DNA from: MED-G17 sp963991985
GTDB taxonomy: Bacteria; Bacteroidota; Bacteroidia; NS11-12g; UBA9320
Assembly (NCBI GenBank): GCA_963991985.1
Contig: CAXDRX010000005.1
Span: forward strand, 40,992 to 104,991
DNA length: 64,000 nucleotides
Direction of reading: 5' to 3'
Position numbers and translations under genes: made by a program. The notes below the pieces were generated by a model, which was given only the letters and a program-made list of their open reading frames with translations, made no database searches and was not told where the DNA came from. Shown here piece by piece: positions 27,439-35,987 of the stretch; the first letter of the stretch is position 1, and every line of letters begins with the position of its first letter.

Positions 27439-30302
27439 CTTTCCATTTTAGATACTTCCCCGTAAGCTTCTATTGGTAGACAACTGCAAATCAAATTTCG
27501 GTCTCCATACGTATTGTCTACCCTCGAAACAGATGGCCAGAATTTTTTGTTTACCACAAAACTAGTGGGAAAAACTGCCTCTTGTTTGGTGTATGGATGA
27601 GTCCATTCTTTTACCAGTGTTTTAACGGTGTGGGGAGCATTTACCAAAGGATTGTCATCCAACGGATATTGTCCTTTTACAACTTTTTCAATTTCACCTC
27701 GTATGGAGATAAGGCACTCAACAAATCGATCCAATTCTGCCTTTGTCTCACTTTCCGTTGGTTCAATCATCATGGTTCCAGCAACCGGAAAAGAAACAGT
27801 AGGTGCATGAAAACCATAGTCCATCATCCTCTTTGCAATATCTTCTACTTGGATGTTGTACTCCTTGAATGATCTACAATCGATAATGAACTCGTGGGCA
27901 GTAGTATTGTTTTTTCCCGTATATAAAATCTTGTAATATGGCGCCAGACAGGCTTTCAAGTAATTGGCATTCAAAATAGCTACTTCGGACGCCTCTTTAA
28001 GACCCTCTGCACCCATCATCTTAATGTAAGCATAGCTGATAAGGAGTATGCTTGCACTTCCAAAGGGTGCACCAGAAATCGCACCAATACCATTGGCACC
28101 ACCCGTTTCAACAAGTTTATGTTTTGGCAAAAATGGACTTAAGTGTTTGGCAACACCAATAGGTCCCATTCCAGGACCACCCCCCCCATGAGGAATACAA
28201 AAGGTTTTGTGCAAATTCAAATGGCAAACATCTGCTCCAATTTCTCCTGGACTGGTTAACCCTACCTGCGCGTTCATATTGGCACCATCCATATATACTT
28301 GTCCGCCATATTGGTGAATCAAGTCTGTAATATCTTTTATGTTTTCTTCATAAACACCAAATGTACTTGGATAGGTGATCATTAAAACAGCGAGATTGTC
28401 CGCATTTGACAGAACCTTTTCCCGTAAATCTTCCATATCGATGTAGCCATTGTCGGTACACTTGATTACAACCACAGACATTCCAGCCATCACTGCACTT
28501 GCTGGGTTTGTTCCATGGGCAGACTCCGGCACAAGGGCTATGTTTCTGTGTTTTTGGTTGTTGTTTTTAAAGTATTCTCTAATCACCATAAGCCCAGTAT
28601 ATTCCCCTTGTGCGCCACTGTTGGGTTGAAAACTTACAGAATCAAATCCTGTGATATTGGCCAAATCCATCCCCAATTCCTGGATGATTTGTTGGTATCC
28701 AGTGCTTTGTGCTAGCGGAGCGAACGGATGAACTTGACTGAAATGGGGCCAAGTAACCGGAATCATCTCCGTAGTTGCGTTGAGTTTCATGGTACAACTG
28801 CCTAAGGAAATCATGGAATGCGTAAGGGAGAGATCTTTGTTCTCCAAAGATTTAATGTATCTCAACATTTCATGTTCGGTATGAAATTGGTTGAAAATAG
28901 AATGTTGAAGAATAGAATCACTTCGCAAACAGTCGTTAACAAAATTGGCTTCGGCCCACTCCCATTGCTTTTCATTTATAGAAAACGCCTCGCAAAACAA
29001 TTGAAAAAGTTCTTGTACATTTTCTTCAGAAGTTGTTTCATCAAGGGATACACGAACAAAATCTTCGCCATAAAACAAATTGATTTGTCTGCTTTCTGCT
29101 AGCTTTTTGAGATTGTCCGCCTCAAGTTTTCCTAGGTCAATCTGGAAGGTGTCAAATATTTCCTCTTGGTTTACTTCAAAGCCATGTTTTGAGAGGTTAT
29201 TTTTTAGGTTAGCCGCCAAATAATGAACTTTACCTGCAATAGCCCTGAGGGCTTCCGGACCATGATAAACAGCATACATCCCTGCCATTATTGCCAATAA
29301 AACTTGGGCCGTGCAGATATTGCTTGTTGCCTTGTCTTTGCGGATGTGCTGTTCTCTTGTTTGCAATGCCATTCTCAGCGCTTTTGCACCGGCTGCATCT
29401 TTTGAAACCCCAATGATTCTTCCAGGGATTTGTCTTTTAAACTTATCGGAACAAGCAAAAAAAGCAGCATGTGGTCCACCAAAACCAAAGGGAATACCAA
29501 ACCTTTGGGTACTTCCCACTGCGATCTCGAAACCCATTTCTTTTGGACTCTTGAGTAAACAAAGAGAAAGGATGTCAGCAATACAGATAGAAATCACCTC
29601 TTTGTCTTTGCAATGCTGGACAAAATCACGGTAATCACAAACATCACCTTTTGCATTTGGATATTGCACTACAGCACCACAAAAGGATTCATCGAGTTTT
29701 GTCTTTTGGTAATCTCCAAAAATTAATTCAATATTGAGAGGTTCGGCTCTTGTTTGGACAACTGTCTTGGTTTGCTCAAACAGTTGTTGATCCACAAAAA
29801 ACTTTTTTCGATTTTGTCTTCCATGAAATCGAGCAGCAACCATCATTGCTTCCGCTGCTGCTGTAGATTCATCCAATAAAGATGCATTGGCAATTTCCAT
29901 GCCCGTCAAGTCTAAGACCATCGTTTGATAGTTTAAGAGTGCCTCCAGCCTCCCTTGGGCAATTTCTGCCTGATAGGGTGTATATTGTGTGTACCATCCT
30001 GGATTTTCCAAGATATTCCGTAAGATTACTTTCGGTGTATAATTGTTGTAATACCCCTGGCCGATGTAAGATTTAAAAATATTGTTTTGACTGGCCAAAT
30101 GGCTCAGTTTTTCTAATAATTCTTCTTCGCTGAGGGGCTCACCGGTTTTTAAAGGCTCCTTTAGCCCTATATTTTGGGGAATGGTGGCATCAATTAACGA
30201 AGAGATAGAAGAAAAGCCGAGCACCTCAAGCATCTCATGGTAAGCTTTGGAATCATTGCCCATGTGTCGGTCTTTGAATTTATGTATTTTGTTTTTTTCC
30301 AA
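27435..30302 (-). CDS. gcvP: Glycine dehydrogenase (decarboxylating), P protein
   Basis: The 955-residue PLP enzyme of the glycine cleavage system removes CO2 from glycine and passes the aminomethyl group to the H protein. Both fused halves are present: an N-terminal half with FKSYIGQGYYNNYTPKVI and a C-terminal half with the PLP lysine in HLNLHKTFCIPHGGGGPG. Length is typical for the homodimeric form. gcvT and gcvH are not in the window. The ATG at 30302 lies 90 bases from the divergent DUF819 gene, too little room for a glycine riboswitch. Confidence 0.97.
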   Translation of the reverse strand: MEKNKIHKFKDRHMGNDSKAYHEMLEVLGFSSISSLIDATIPQNIGLKEPLKTGEPLSEEELLEKLSHLASQNNIFKSYIGQGYYNNYTPKVILRNILENPGWYTQYTPYQAEIAQGRLEALLNYQTMVLDLTGMEIANASLLDESTAAAEAMMVAARFHGRQNRKKFFVDQQLFEQTKTVVQTRAEPLNIELIFGDYQKTKLDESFCGAVVQYPNAKGDVCDYRDFVQHCKDKEVISICIADILSLCLLKSPKEMGFEIAVGSTQRFGIPFGFGGPHAAFFACSDKFKRQIPGRIIGVSKDAAGAKALRMALQTREQHIRKDKATSNICTAQVLLAIMAGMYAVYHGPEALRAIAGKVHYLAANLKNNLSKHGFEVNQEEIFDTFQIDLGKLEADNLKKLAESRQINLFYGEDFVRVSLDETTSEENVQELFQLFCEAFSINEKQWEWAEANFVNDCLRSDSILQHSIFNQFHTEHEMLRYIKSLENKDLSLTHSMISLGSCTMKLNATTEMIPVTWPHFSQVHPFAPLAQSTGYQQIIQELGMDLANITGFDSVSFQPNSGAQGEYTGLMVIREYFKNNNQKHRNIALVPESAHGTNPASAVMAGMSVVVIKCTDNGYIDMEDLREKVLSNADNLAVLMITYPSTFGVYEENIKDITDLIHQYGGQVYMDGANMNAQVGLTSPGEIGADVCHLNLHKTFCIPHGGGGPGMGPIGVAKHLSPFLPKHKLVETGGANGIGAISGAPFGSASILLISYAYIKMMGAEGLKEASEVAILNANYLKACLAPYYKILYTGKNNTTAHEFIIDCRSFKEYNIQVEDIAKRMMDYGFHAPTVSFPVAGTMMIEPTESETKAELDRFVECLISIRGEIEKVVKGQYPLDDNPLVNAPHTVKTLVKEWTHPYTKQEAVFPTSFVVNKKFWPSVSRVDNTYGDRNLICSCLPIEAYGEVSKMES

Positions 30303-30392
30303 AATTTAATCTTTTCCTTATGCGAAAATAAAAAGGGACAGGCGTTATTTGTTTGCATTGAGAAACGAAAAATATTTATTTGCCTCTTAAAC

Positions 30393-31694
30393 ATGTTTTT
30401 GCTCAAAACACACCAAGTGCCTATTTTGGATTCGGATGCCGAAGTATTTGGACTATTGATGGCAACGCTTGCTTTTGTTTTTTTTACATCAAAAAAATCA
30501 AAAAACCCCTTCTGGGTAAAGTTTTACAAGTATATACCTGCCCTACTAATGGCATATTTGTTGCCCGCAATATTCACAAGTTTGAATATTATATCGAGCG
30601 AATGGACCATTTCTTTGGAAGATGGAACCAAAAGCATACAAAAACTCAATTTGTATTTTATGGCCACGCGGTTTTTATTGCCCGCTGCCCTGTTCCTCAT
30701 GACTTTAAGTATTGATTTTAAAGGACTTGTAAATTTGGGGTGGAAACCATTGGCTATGTTTTTAACAGGAACTTGTGGCATTATTGTCGGTGGCCCACTT
30801 TCAATTTTTATTTTTTCCATTCTTTTTCCACAAACTACTGAGGTAACCGGAGATTTAGCCCTTTGGAGAGGATTTAGCACCTTAGCGGGGAGTTGGATTG
30901 GTGGGGGAGCAAATCAAACAGCAATGCTCGAGCTATTTGAGTACAACAAAGAGAAATATGGCGCAATGCTCTTGGTAGATATTGTAGTCGCTAATATTTG
31001 GATGGCCTTCTTGTTGTTTGGAATAGAGAGGAAAGAGAAAATAAACAAATGGTTAAAAGCAGACAACTCATCGGTAGAGCAATTGATAGAAAAAATGGAC
31101 AACTTTAGCAATAAGGTAAAACGTGAAGCAGCACTTTCCGATTTTATTATTATTTTGGGATTGGCCTTCTTTGGCACCTCCCTAGCACATTTTTTTGGCA
31201 ATAACTTATCCCTATTTTTTGGAGAAATACCCTCCTTAAAAAGTTCGACCCTGACTAGCTCCTTTTTTTGGTTGGTTGTTTTAAGCACATCGTTTGGGTT
31301 GCTTTTGTCCTTTACCAAAGTAAGAAATTTGGAAGGTGTCGGAGCCAGTAAGTTTGGTTCTGTTTTTATTTGGATTTTGGTTTCTATCATTGGAATGAAA
31401 ATGGATTTAAACCAAATTTTTCAGGCACCTCAATTGATTGCGATGGGCATTTTGTGGATGTTTATCCACGTTTTGCTTTTGATCATTGTTGCCCGAATCA
31501 TTCGAGCCCCTTATTTCTTTTTGGCTGTTGGAAGTAAAGCCAATGTTGGAGGTGCTGCCTCGGCACCTGTAGTGGCTGCTGCGTTCCACCCTAGTCTAGC
31601 AACAGTAGGTGTTTTATTGGCCGTTTTGGGTTATGCTTTGGGTACTTATGGTGCCTTGATTTGCACTTGGCTGATGCGATTGATTACCACCTAA
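30393..31694 (+). CDS. DUF819 family integral membrane protein
   Basis: The 433-residue protein has about ten to twelve hydrophobic segments and the DUF819 (YjcL-like) signatures: RFLLPAALFLMTLSID, GSWIGGGANQTAMLELFE, GSVFIWILVSIIGMKMDL and SKANVGGAASAPVVAAAF near the end. The duplicated glycine-rich re-entrant-like motifs suggest a secondary transporter related to keto-acid or sodium/glutamate carriers; the substrate is unknown. I start at ATG 30393 (MFLLKTHQVPILDS): the longer frame from 30237 would overlap divergent gcvP and adds a non-homologous stretch. Confidence 0.85.
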   Translation: MFLLKTHQVPILDSDAEVFGLLMATLAFVFFTSKKSKNPFWVKFYKYIPALLMAYLLPAIFTSLNIISSEWTISLEDGTKSIQKLNLYFMATRFLLPAALFLMTLSIDFKGLVNLGWKPLAMFLTGTCGIIVGGPLSIFIFSILFPQTTEVTGDLALWRGFSTLAGSWIGGGANQTAMLELFEYNKEKYGAMLLVDIVVANIWMAFLLFGIERKEKINKWLKADNSSVEQLIEKMDNFSNKVKREAALSDFIIILGLAFFGTSLAHFFGNNLSLFFGEIPSLKSSTLTSSFFWLVVLSTSFGLLLSFTKVRNLEGVGASKFGSVFIWILVSIIGMKMDLNQIFQAPQLIAMGILWMFIHVLLLIIVARIIRAPYFFLAVGSKANVGGAASAPVVAAAFHPSLATVGVLLAVLGYALGTYGALICTWLMRLITT

Positions 31695-31708
31695 ACGTTT
31701 ATACATCT

Positions 31709-32569
31709 ATGAGACCAGCCATTTTTATCTTCTTTTTGAACGCTACTTTTTGTGTGCAGGCCCAAATGGACTCGGTTTATTTTGATTCGATCAAAAATAT
31801 CGAGTATCAATTGGAAGGTTTGAGTTATAATCTGATCAATAGTGCAGATCTGGAAGAACGAATCACGAGCAATTATTATTTTATTCTAACATTAAAAAAA
31901 GCACTTCAAATCCCCTATTCTTTTGACTATCCTTTTTCCAAATTAAAAACAGTTAGTGCATTACGACCAGAAGACAATCGATTTAGAATTTTTACATGGA
32001 ATGTCATCGTAGATAGTTTCAAATACGAATACCATGGAGCCATTCAAATTCCCAACAAAGACTCATTGATGCTCACGGGCTTATTGGATAGTGGAGAATT
32101 CAACAAACACACAAAATACAGCACTTTTGATGCAAAAAATTGGTTGGGGGCAGTTTATTATCAAATCCACAAGGTAAATTACCGAAAAGACACCTATTAC
32201 TTGTTGTTTGGCTGGGATGGAGACGATACGAAAAAAAACAAAAAAATAGTTGACGTATTGTGGTTTGATGCAGAAAACAAACCTCACTTTGGAAAACCAA
32301 TTTTCGAGATGATGGATGGTGAAACGCAACACCGTCTGATTTTTGAATTCGCAGACCGTGCAGTCATGCTTTGTCGATACGACAAGGTAGAACAAAAGCT
32401 CATTTATTCTCACTTAGCTCCATTGAACCCGATAATGAAAGGTCTTACTTCTGAATATTACCCCGATGGCACCTACGATTACTTTGAATTTCAAAAGGGC
32501 AAATGGTTACAGAAGGAGTACGTTTTTAAAGATCGGTCAAAAAATTCATTTAAGTTTAGAAACCAATAA
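31709..32569 (+). CDS. Exported hypothetical protein
   Basis: I do not recognise a family. The 286-residue protein starts at ATG 31709 with a clear signal peptide (MRPAIFIFFLNATFCVQAQ), which decides this start over an in-frame ATG 16 codons earlier inside the previous gene. The mature part is mixed alpha/beta and rich in tyrosine, lysine and aspartate (LLFGWDGDDTKKNKKIVDVL, HFGKPIFEMMDGETQHRL, YYPDGTYDYFEF). It is 14 bases after the DUF819 gene and one base before the methyltransferase, so it is probably co-transcribed with both. Periplasmic or outer-membrane placement is likely. Confidence 0.75.
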   Translation: MRPAIFIFFLNATFCVQAQMDSVYFDSIKNIEYQLEGLSYNLINSADLEERITSNYYFILTLKKALQIPYSFDYPFSKLKTVSALRPEDNRFRIFTWNVIVDSFKYEYHGAIQIPNKDSLMLTGLLDSGEFNKHTKYSTFDAKNWLGAVYYQIHKVNYRKDTYYLLFGWDGDDTKKNKKIVDVLWFDAENKPHFGKPIFEMMDGETQHRLIFEFADRAVMLCRYDKVEQKLIYSHLAPLNPIMKGLTSEYYPDGTYDYFEFQKGKWLQKEYVFKDRSKNSFKFRNQ

Positions 32570-32570
32570 A

Positions 32571-33365
32571 ATGAATTCATACAACCAAGAAAGAGCCAAG
32601 ACCTACCATCGATATCTAAGACCGTTGGTCATGGAAAATGCAGGCAAATTATTCTCAAGCCACCTAGCCCTCCATTCTGTTGATTCCATTTTAGAAATAG
32701 CTTGTGGAACAGGAATATTGACCAATTTGCTAAGCAAAACTTTTCCGGAAGCCCGAATAGTGGGTATTGATATCAGTTCAGAAATGCTTCATTTGGCCAA
32801 AAAAAATGTCCAATCACCTCGAGTAAGTTTTGAGATTGGGGATGCTGCGTCATTTGACTTCAAAAGTTCATTTGACCTTGTACTCTGCCAATTTGGATAT
32901 ATGTTTTTTGAAGACCACCAAAGGTTTTTTGAGAATGCAAAAAAAGCCCTAAGACCAGGAGGAAAGTTGGTGTTTAGCACATGGGATTCTCTGAACAAAA
33001 ATGTTCTTTTCAATGAAGTTTTTCAGGCGGCAAGCCAATTTACTCAAGACTACATCTACACAGCCATGTCTCATCCTTTTGAGCACAACAATCCCAAGAA
33101 AATTATGACCGAAATGCATTCATATTTTCCCAATGCTGCTTTTCGACCGTTGGCCATTCAATTAAAGCCCATGCCTTTTGAAGATTTGATCGCAGGATTT
33201 ATTGAGGGAAACATATTATTTCAGGAGATTGAAAAGAACAATCCTAATGGATTTAAATTGCTAAAAAGGATGTGTTCGAAACGAATAAAAAAGAAGTTTC
33301 CTTGTTATTGGGAAACTGAAAAAGGATGGGCATGGCAATTTGAAGCAAAAAAAGTAGACATCTGA
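32571..33365 (+). CDS. Class I SAM-dependent methyltransferase
   Basis: The 264-residue protein has SAM-binding motif I (SILEIACGTGILTNLL, about residues 41-56), an acidic residue after strand two (IVGIDISSEM), motif FDLVLCQFGYMFF and RPGGKLVFSTWD. It resembles the UbiE/Methyltransf_11 group. The acceptor cannot be inferred. The start is ATG 32571, right after the previous stop; a longer frame from 32466 lies inside the upstream gene. It ends one base before the convergent gene on the other strand. Confidence 0.88.
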   Translation: MNSYNQERAKTYHRYLRPLVMENAGKLFSSHLALHSVDSILEIACGTGILTNLLSKTFPEARIVGIDISSEMLHLAKKNVQSPRVSFEIGDAASFDFKSSFDLVLCQFGYMFFEDHQRFFENAKKALRPGGKLVFSTWDSLNKNVLFNEVFQAASQFTQDYIYTAMSHPFEHNNPKKIMTEMHSYFPNAAFRPLAIQLKPMPFEDLIAGFIEGNILFQEIEKNNPNGFKLLKRMCSKRIKKKFPCYWETEKGWAWQFEAKKVDI

Positions 33366-35411
33366 TTAAATTGTTTTTTTATAAGCTTTCAAGAAAAATG
33401 CACCCATATTTTTTTCGGGAGAAATGTACTCAAGGAATCGATTATGGCTTGGTGTGGAGCTCATCTTTTTTGAAAAGGCACTCCAAAACTGCTGCCAATG
33501 TAAATCTTTCCCCAAACGAATCCATTCACAAAGTTGAAAACTCAGCTTATTGTTGATTAGATAAGTGCCCACCTGTTTGGAGCTTATGATGTGCGCATTG
33601 GGACTTTTGGAAAGTACTTTGGAAATATTATTGTAACCTCCGCAAGAACCCAAAAAAACAAGAAGAGCACTAGGCGTAATTGTTTTGATGGCAATTTTTG
33701 CATAATAGCTGTGTCCCCTATGCACCACAAGATGAGGATATTTTCCACTTGCCTCAAAAATATCTTGAATTTGTTTCTGCCCTTCATATTCGTATTTGTT
33801 TCGGTTGGCATAGATGGTGACCGCTTTTCCACTTGTGCTTTTTATTTGCACATAGGTTTTATGATGTATAATTTTCCACTTGGGATGATTGAAAGTATTC
33901 AAAAAGGTTGCAAATGAGGTAATACCATCAGGATCATCATAGAAAAAATGCTGCTGGATGTGCTCATTATTGGTAAATAATTTGTCGACATTTAGTTTTG
34001 ATATACTAATGTCTTTAAGTTTTTCATTCAAAACTAGAGATGGTCTGATTTGAGTAACGTGAAGAATCAAATCATACAAATCCCTCTCCCATGGAGCAAG
34101 ATTTTCATTTGTTGAGGCAGCAATCACCGCATTTTCAAACAGGGCTATATTCTTTTCATTTCTTAAGCTGCCATAGGTGTTTACAAGCGTCACAGCACCT
34201 TTAAGATCTCCATTTTGCGTGGACAAGCCTTCGAAAAGATGTTTGAACATCGCCTTTTTTTCCCAAGGAGACATTCTCAATACAAAGTCATCCAATACAT
34301 CAAAATTCGCACACATCTTCACCCAGGTTCTGAGGTGATTCAAACCCAAATAATGAACAAATTCATAATTGGAATTTTGCATAATTTTTGGCTTTAACCT
34401 TTTATACAAACCCAAAAAGGTGGAAGTAAAGATTTCTTCTTCGGAATAAATGGCAAGCGTATAAAGCATCTCTGCATCCATTTTTGCCAAGGATCGAAAT
34501 CTAGCTGCATCAGGTTTGTCGTGCAAATCATTGATTTTTCTGATTGTCTTTAAACCAATGTCCCTTAATTCATCCTCAATGGATTGATTGGCGTAAACGT
34601 TTTTTTTGTATTTAAGAAGAATTAGTCTTTTGAAAAGTTTTTCTTCATCCAGCACAATTTGGTTTGCCTCTTCCATTTCACAACGATTGTTTATTAAATC
34701 ATCCAAAAGAAGATATGTTTTTGATCTCGATCCGTAGCGGGCATAAATTCTTCGAATGGTTTGTGCAGCGGGAGTTTTCAATTGATTAAAAACCATCCGA
34801 ACTTTGTTTTGGCTGCTCAAATACCCTTTCAAATGAATGGGACTTTCATTGCCTATTTTACTTAGCAATGGCTGCGACCAAGGCTTATTGACCATTCGTC
34901 CAAATTGCCTTAAAACAAGGTATGGGTATTTGTCGGAAGCTGCAAAAATTACTTCTCGAGCAAGTTCTTTTTCAAGGTAAAAAGGCAAAATTCTTAAAGC
35001 AATTTGCAGATTGCTTTTTAGGACCAATGTTGCTCTGTCGGAAGCATATGTCTGAACTTGCATGATGGCTTCTACATCTGACAAATAAGTATTGTAGTTC
35101 AAATATTTTTTTTTGTCAATGCTTCTGAACCATTCTAGCAAATGTTTCATTTGAATTTTTTCCAACCGAGCATTTTTTTCTTTGTCAATTAGAGAAACAA
35201 TAAGATCAGGATAATCCAAATAGGCTGCAGTGGCCTCTTTGGTTTGCGTGGCGGTTTTTAGGGTCACTTTTTGATCGATCTTACCATCATATGCGTCTAT
35301 TCTCAATTGCTCATTTTTGATCCATTTCCGAACTTCCTCCATACTCTGAGCCATTAATAAAGAAGGCACGTAGCAAAAAATTAAAACCAATATCTTTTTG
35401 GATACTTTCAT
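33366..35411 (-). CDS. Exported protein with possible clan CD (caspase-like) cysteine peptidase domain
   Basis: The 681-residue protein begins with a signal peptide (MKVSKKILVLIFCYVPSLLMAQ). About 450 residues of alpha-helical, repeat-like sequence follow with no family I know. The C-terminal part has the pattern of a clan CD peptidase: a hydrophobic strand then HLVVHRGHSYY (H564, H567), and 23 residues after the second histidine a hydrophobic strand ending LLVFLGSCGGY (C590), followed by AHIISSKQVGT. Hydrophobic-His-Gly and hydrophobic-Gly/Ser-Cys blocks mark caspases, gingipains and CHAT proteases. The spacing is shorter than in gingipain. It overlaps the methyltransferase gene upstream by four bases. 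Function is not established. Confidence 0.7.
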   Translation of the reverse strand: MKVSKKILVLIFCYVPSLLMAQSMEEVRKWIKNEQLRIDAYDGKIDQKVTLKTATQTKEATAAYLDYPDLIVSLIDKEKNARLEKIQMKHLLEWFRSIDKKKYLNYNTYLSDVEAIMQVQTYASDRATLVLKSNLQIALRILPFYLEKELAREVIFAASDKYPYLVLRQFGRMVNKPWSQPLLSKIGNESPIHLKGYLSSQNKVRMVFNQLKTPAAQTIRRIYARYGSRSKTYLLLDDLINNRCEMEEANQIVLDEEKLFKRLILLKYKKNVYANQSIEDELRDIGLKTIRKINDLHDKPDAARFRSLAKMDAEMLYTLAIYSEEEIFTSTFLGLYKRLKPKIMQNSNYEFVHYLGLNHLRTWVKMCANFDVLDDFVLRMSPWEKKAMFKHLFEGLSTQNGDLKGAVTLVNTYGSLRNEKNIALFENAVIAASTNENLAPWERDLYDLILHVTQIRPSLVLNEKLKDISISKLNVDKLFTNNEHIQQHFFYDDPDGITSFATFLNTFNHPKWKIIHHKTYVQIKSTSGKAVTIYANRNKYEYEGQKQIQDIFEASGKYPHLVVHRGHSYYAKIAIKTITPSALLVFLGSCGGYNNISKVLSKSPNAHIISSKQVGTYLINNKLSFQLCEWIRLGKDLHWQQFWSAFSKKMSSTPSHNRFLEYISPEKNMGAFFLKAYKKTI

Positions 35412-35935
35412 TTCATTTGGTTACAAATATGAAACATGGCAATGGAAGCAGCTACTGAAACATTAAGTGAATGTTTTGTTCCAAATTGTTCAATTTCAAT
35501 GTGACAGTCAGACAAAGACAATACATCCTCTGAAATTCCGCTTACTTCATTGCCCACAATCAATAAAATTGGTTTTTTTTTATCCCATATAAAGTCCTGT
35601 AAATCAATACTTGAGTAAGTTTGCTCTAAAGCAACTACATAATAATTTTCTTTTAGATGTTTCAACAGGGTAAAGAGATCTGGATGATGAGACCATTCGA
35701 CGGATTCCTCAGCCCCTATGGCAGTTTTTCGAATCTCTTTGTGTGGTGGCCTTCCCGTAATACCACACAGAAATAACTTTTCAATGGAAAAGCCATCGGC
35801 TGTTCTAAAAAGAGAACCAATGTTGTGTAAACTTCTAACATTGTCTAGTGCAAGGGCAAGAGGTTTTTTTGGCATCTCTTTAAAAGACAACAAATCAGGT
35901 CTTTTCATGTCTGAATATTTCTTTTGGTGGGCCAT
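35408..35935 (-). CDS. SpoU/TrmH family RNA 2'-O-methyltransferase
   Basis: The 175-residue protein is a SPOUT-fold ribose methyltransferase. The three family motifs are visible: ALDNVRSLHNIGSLFRTADG (motif 1, with the asparagine and catalytic arginine), LLIVGNEVSGIS (motif 2) and FGTKHSLNVSVAASIAMF (motif 3). It lacks the N-terminal L30-like extension of larger members, and is closest in size to TrmH/TrmL-like enzymes. Whether tRNA or rRNA is the target cannot be told. Divergent from mutS across 52 bases. Confidence 0.92.
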   Translation of the reverse strand: MAHQKKYSDMKRPDLLSFKEMPKKPLALALDNVRSLHNIGSLFRTADGFSIEKLFLCGITGRPPHKEIRKTAIGAEESVEWSHHPDLFTLLKHLKENYYVVALEQTYSSIDLQDFIWDKKKPILLIVGNEVSGISEDVLSLSDCHIEIEQFGTKHSLNVSVAASIAMFHICNQMK

Positions 35936-35987
35936 GTGAAAAATTGTTTACAAAGTTCTTAAGGTCTTGATTTAATTTGAATAAGCC

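Noticed and set aside
30237..30392. Longer start of the DUF819 gene
   Set aside because: It overlaps the divergent gcvP start and contributes a stretch with no family likeness.
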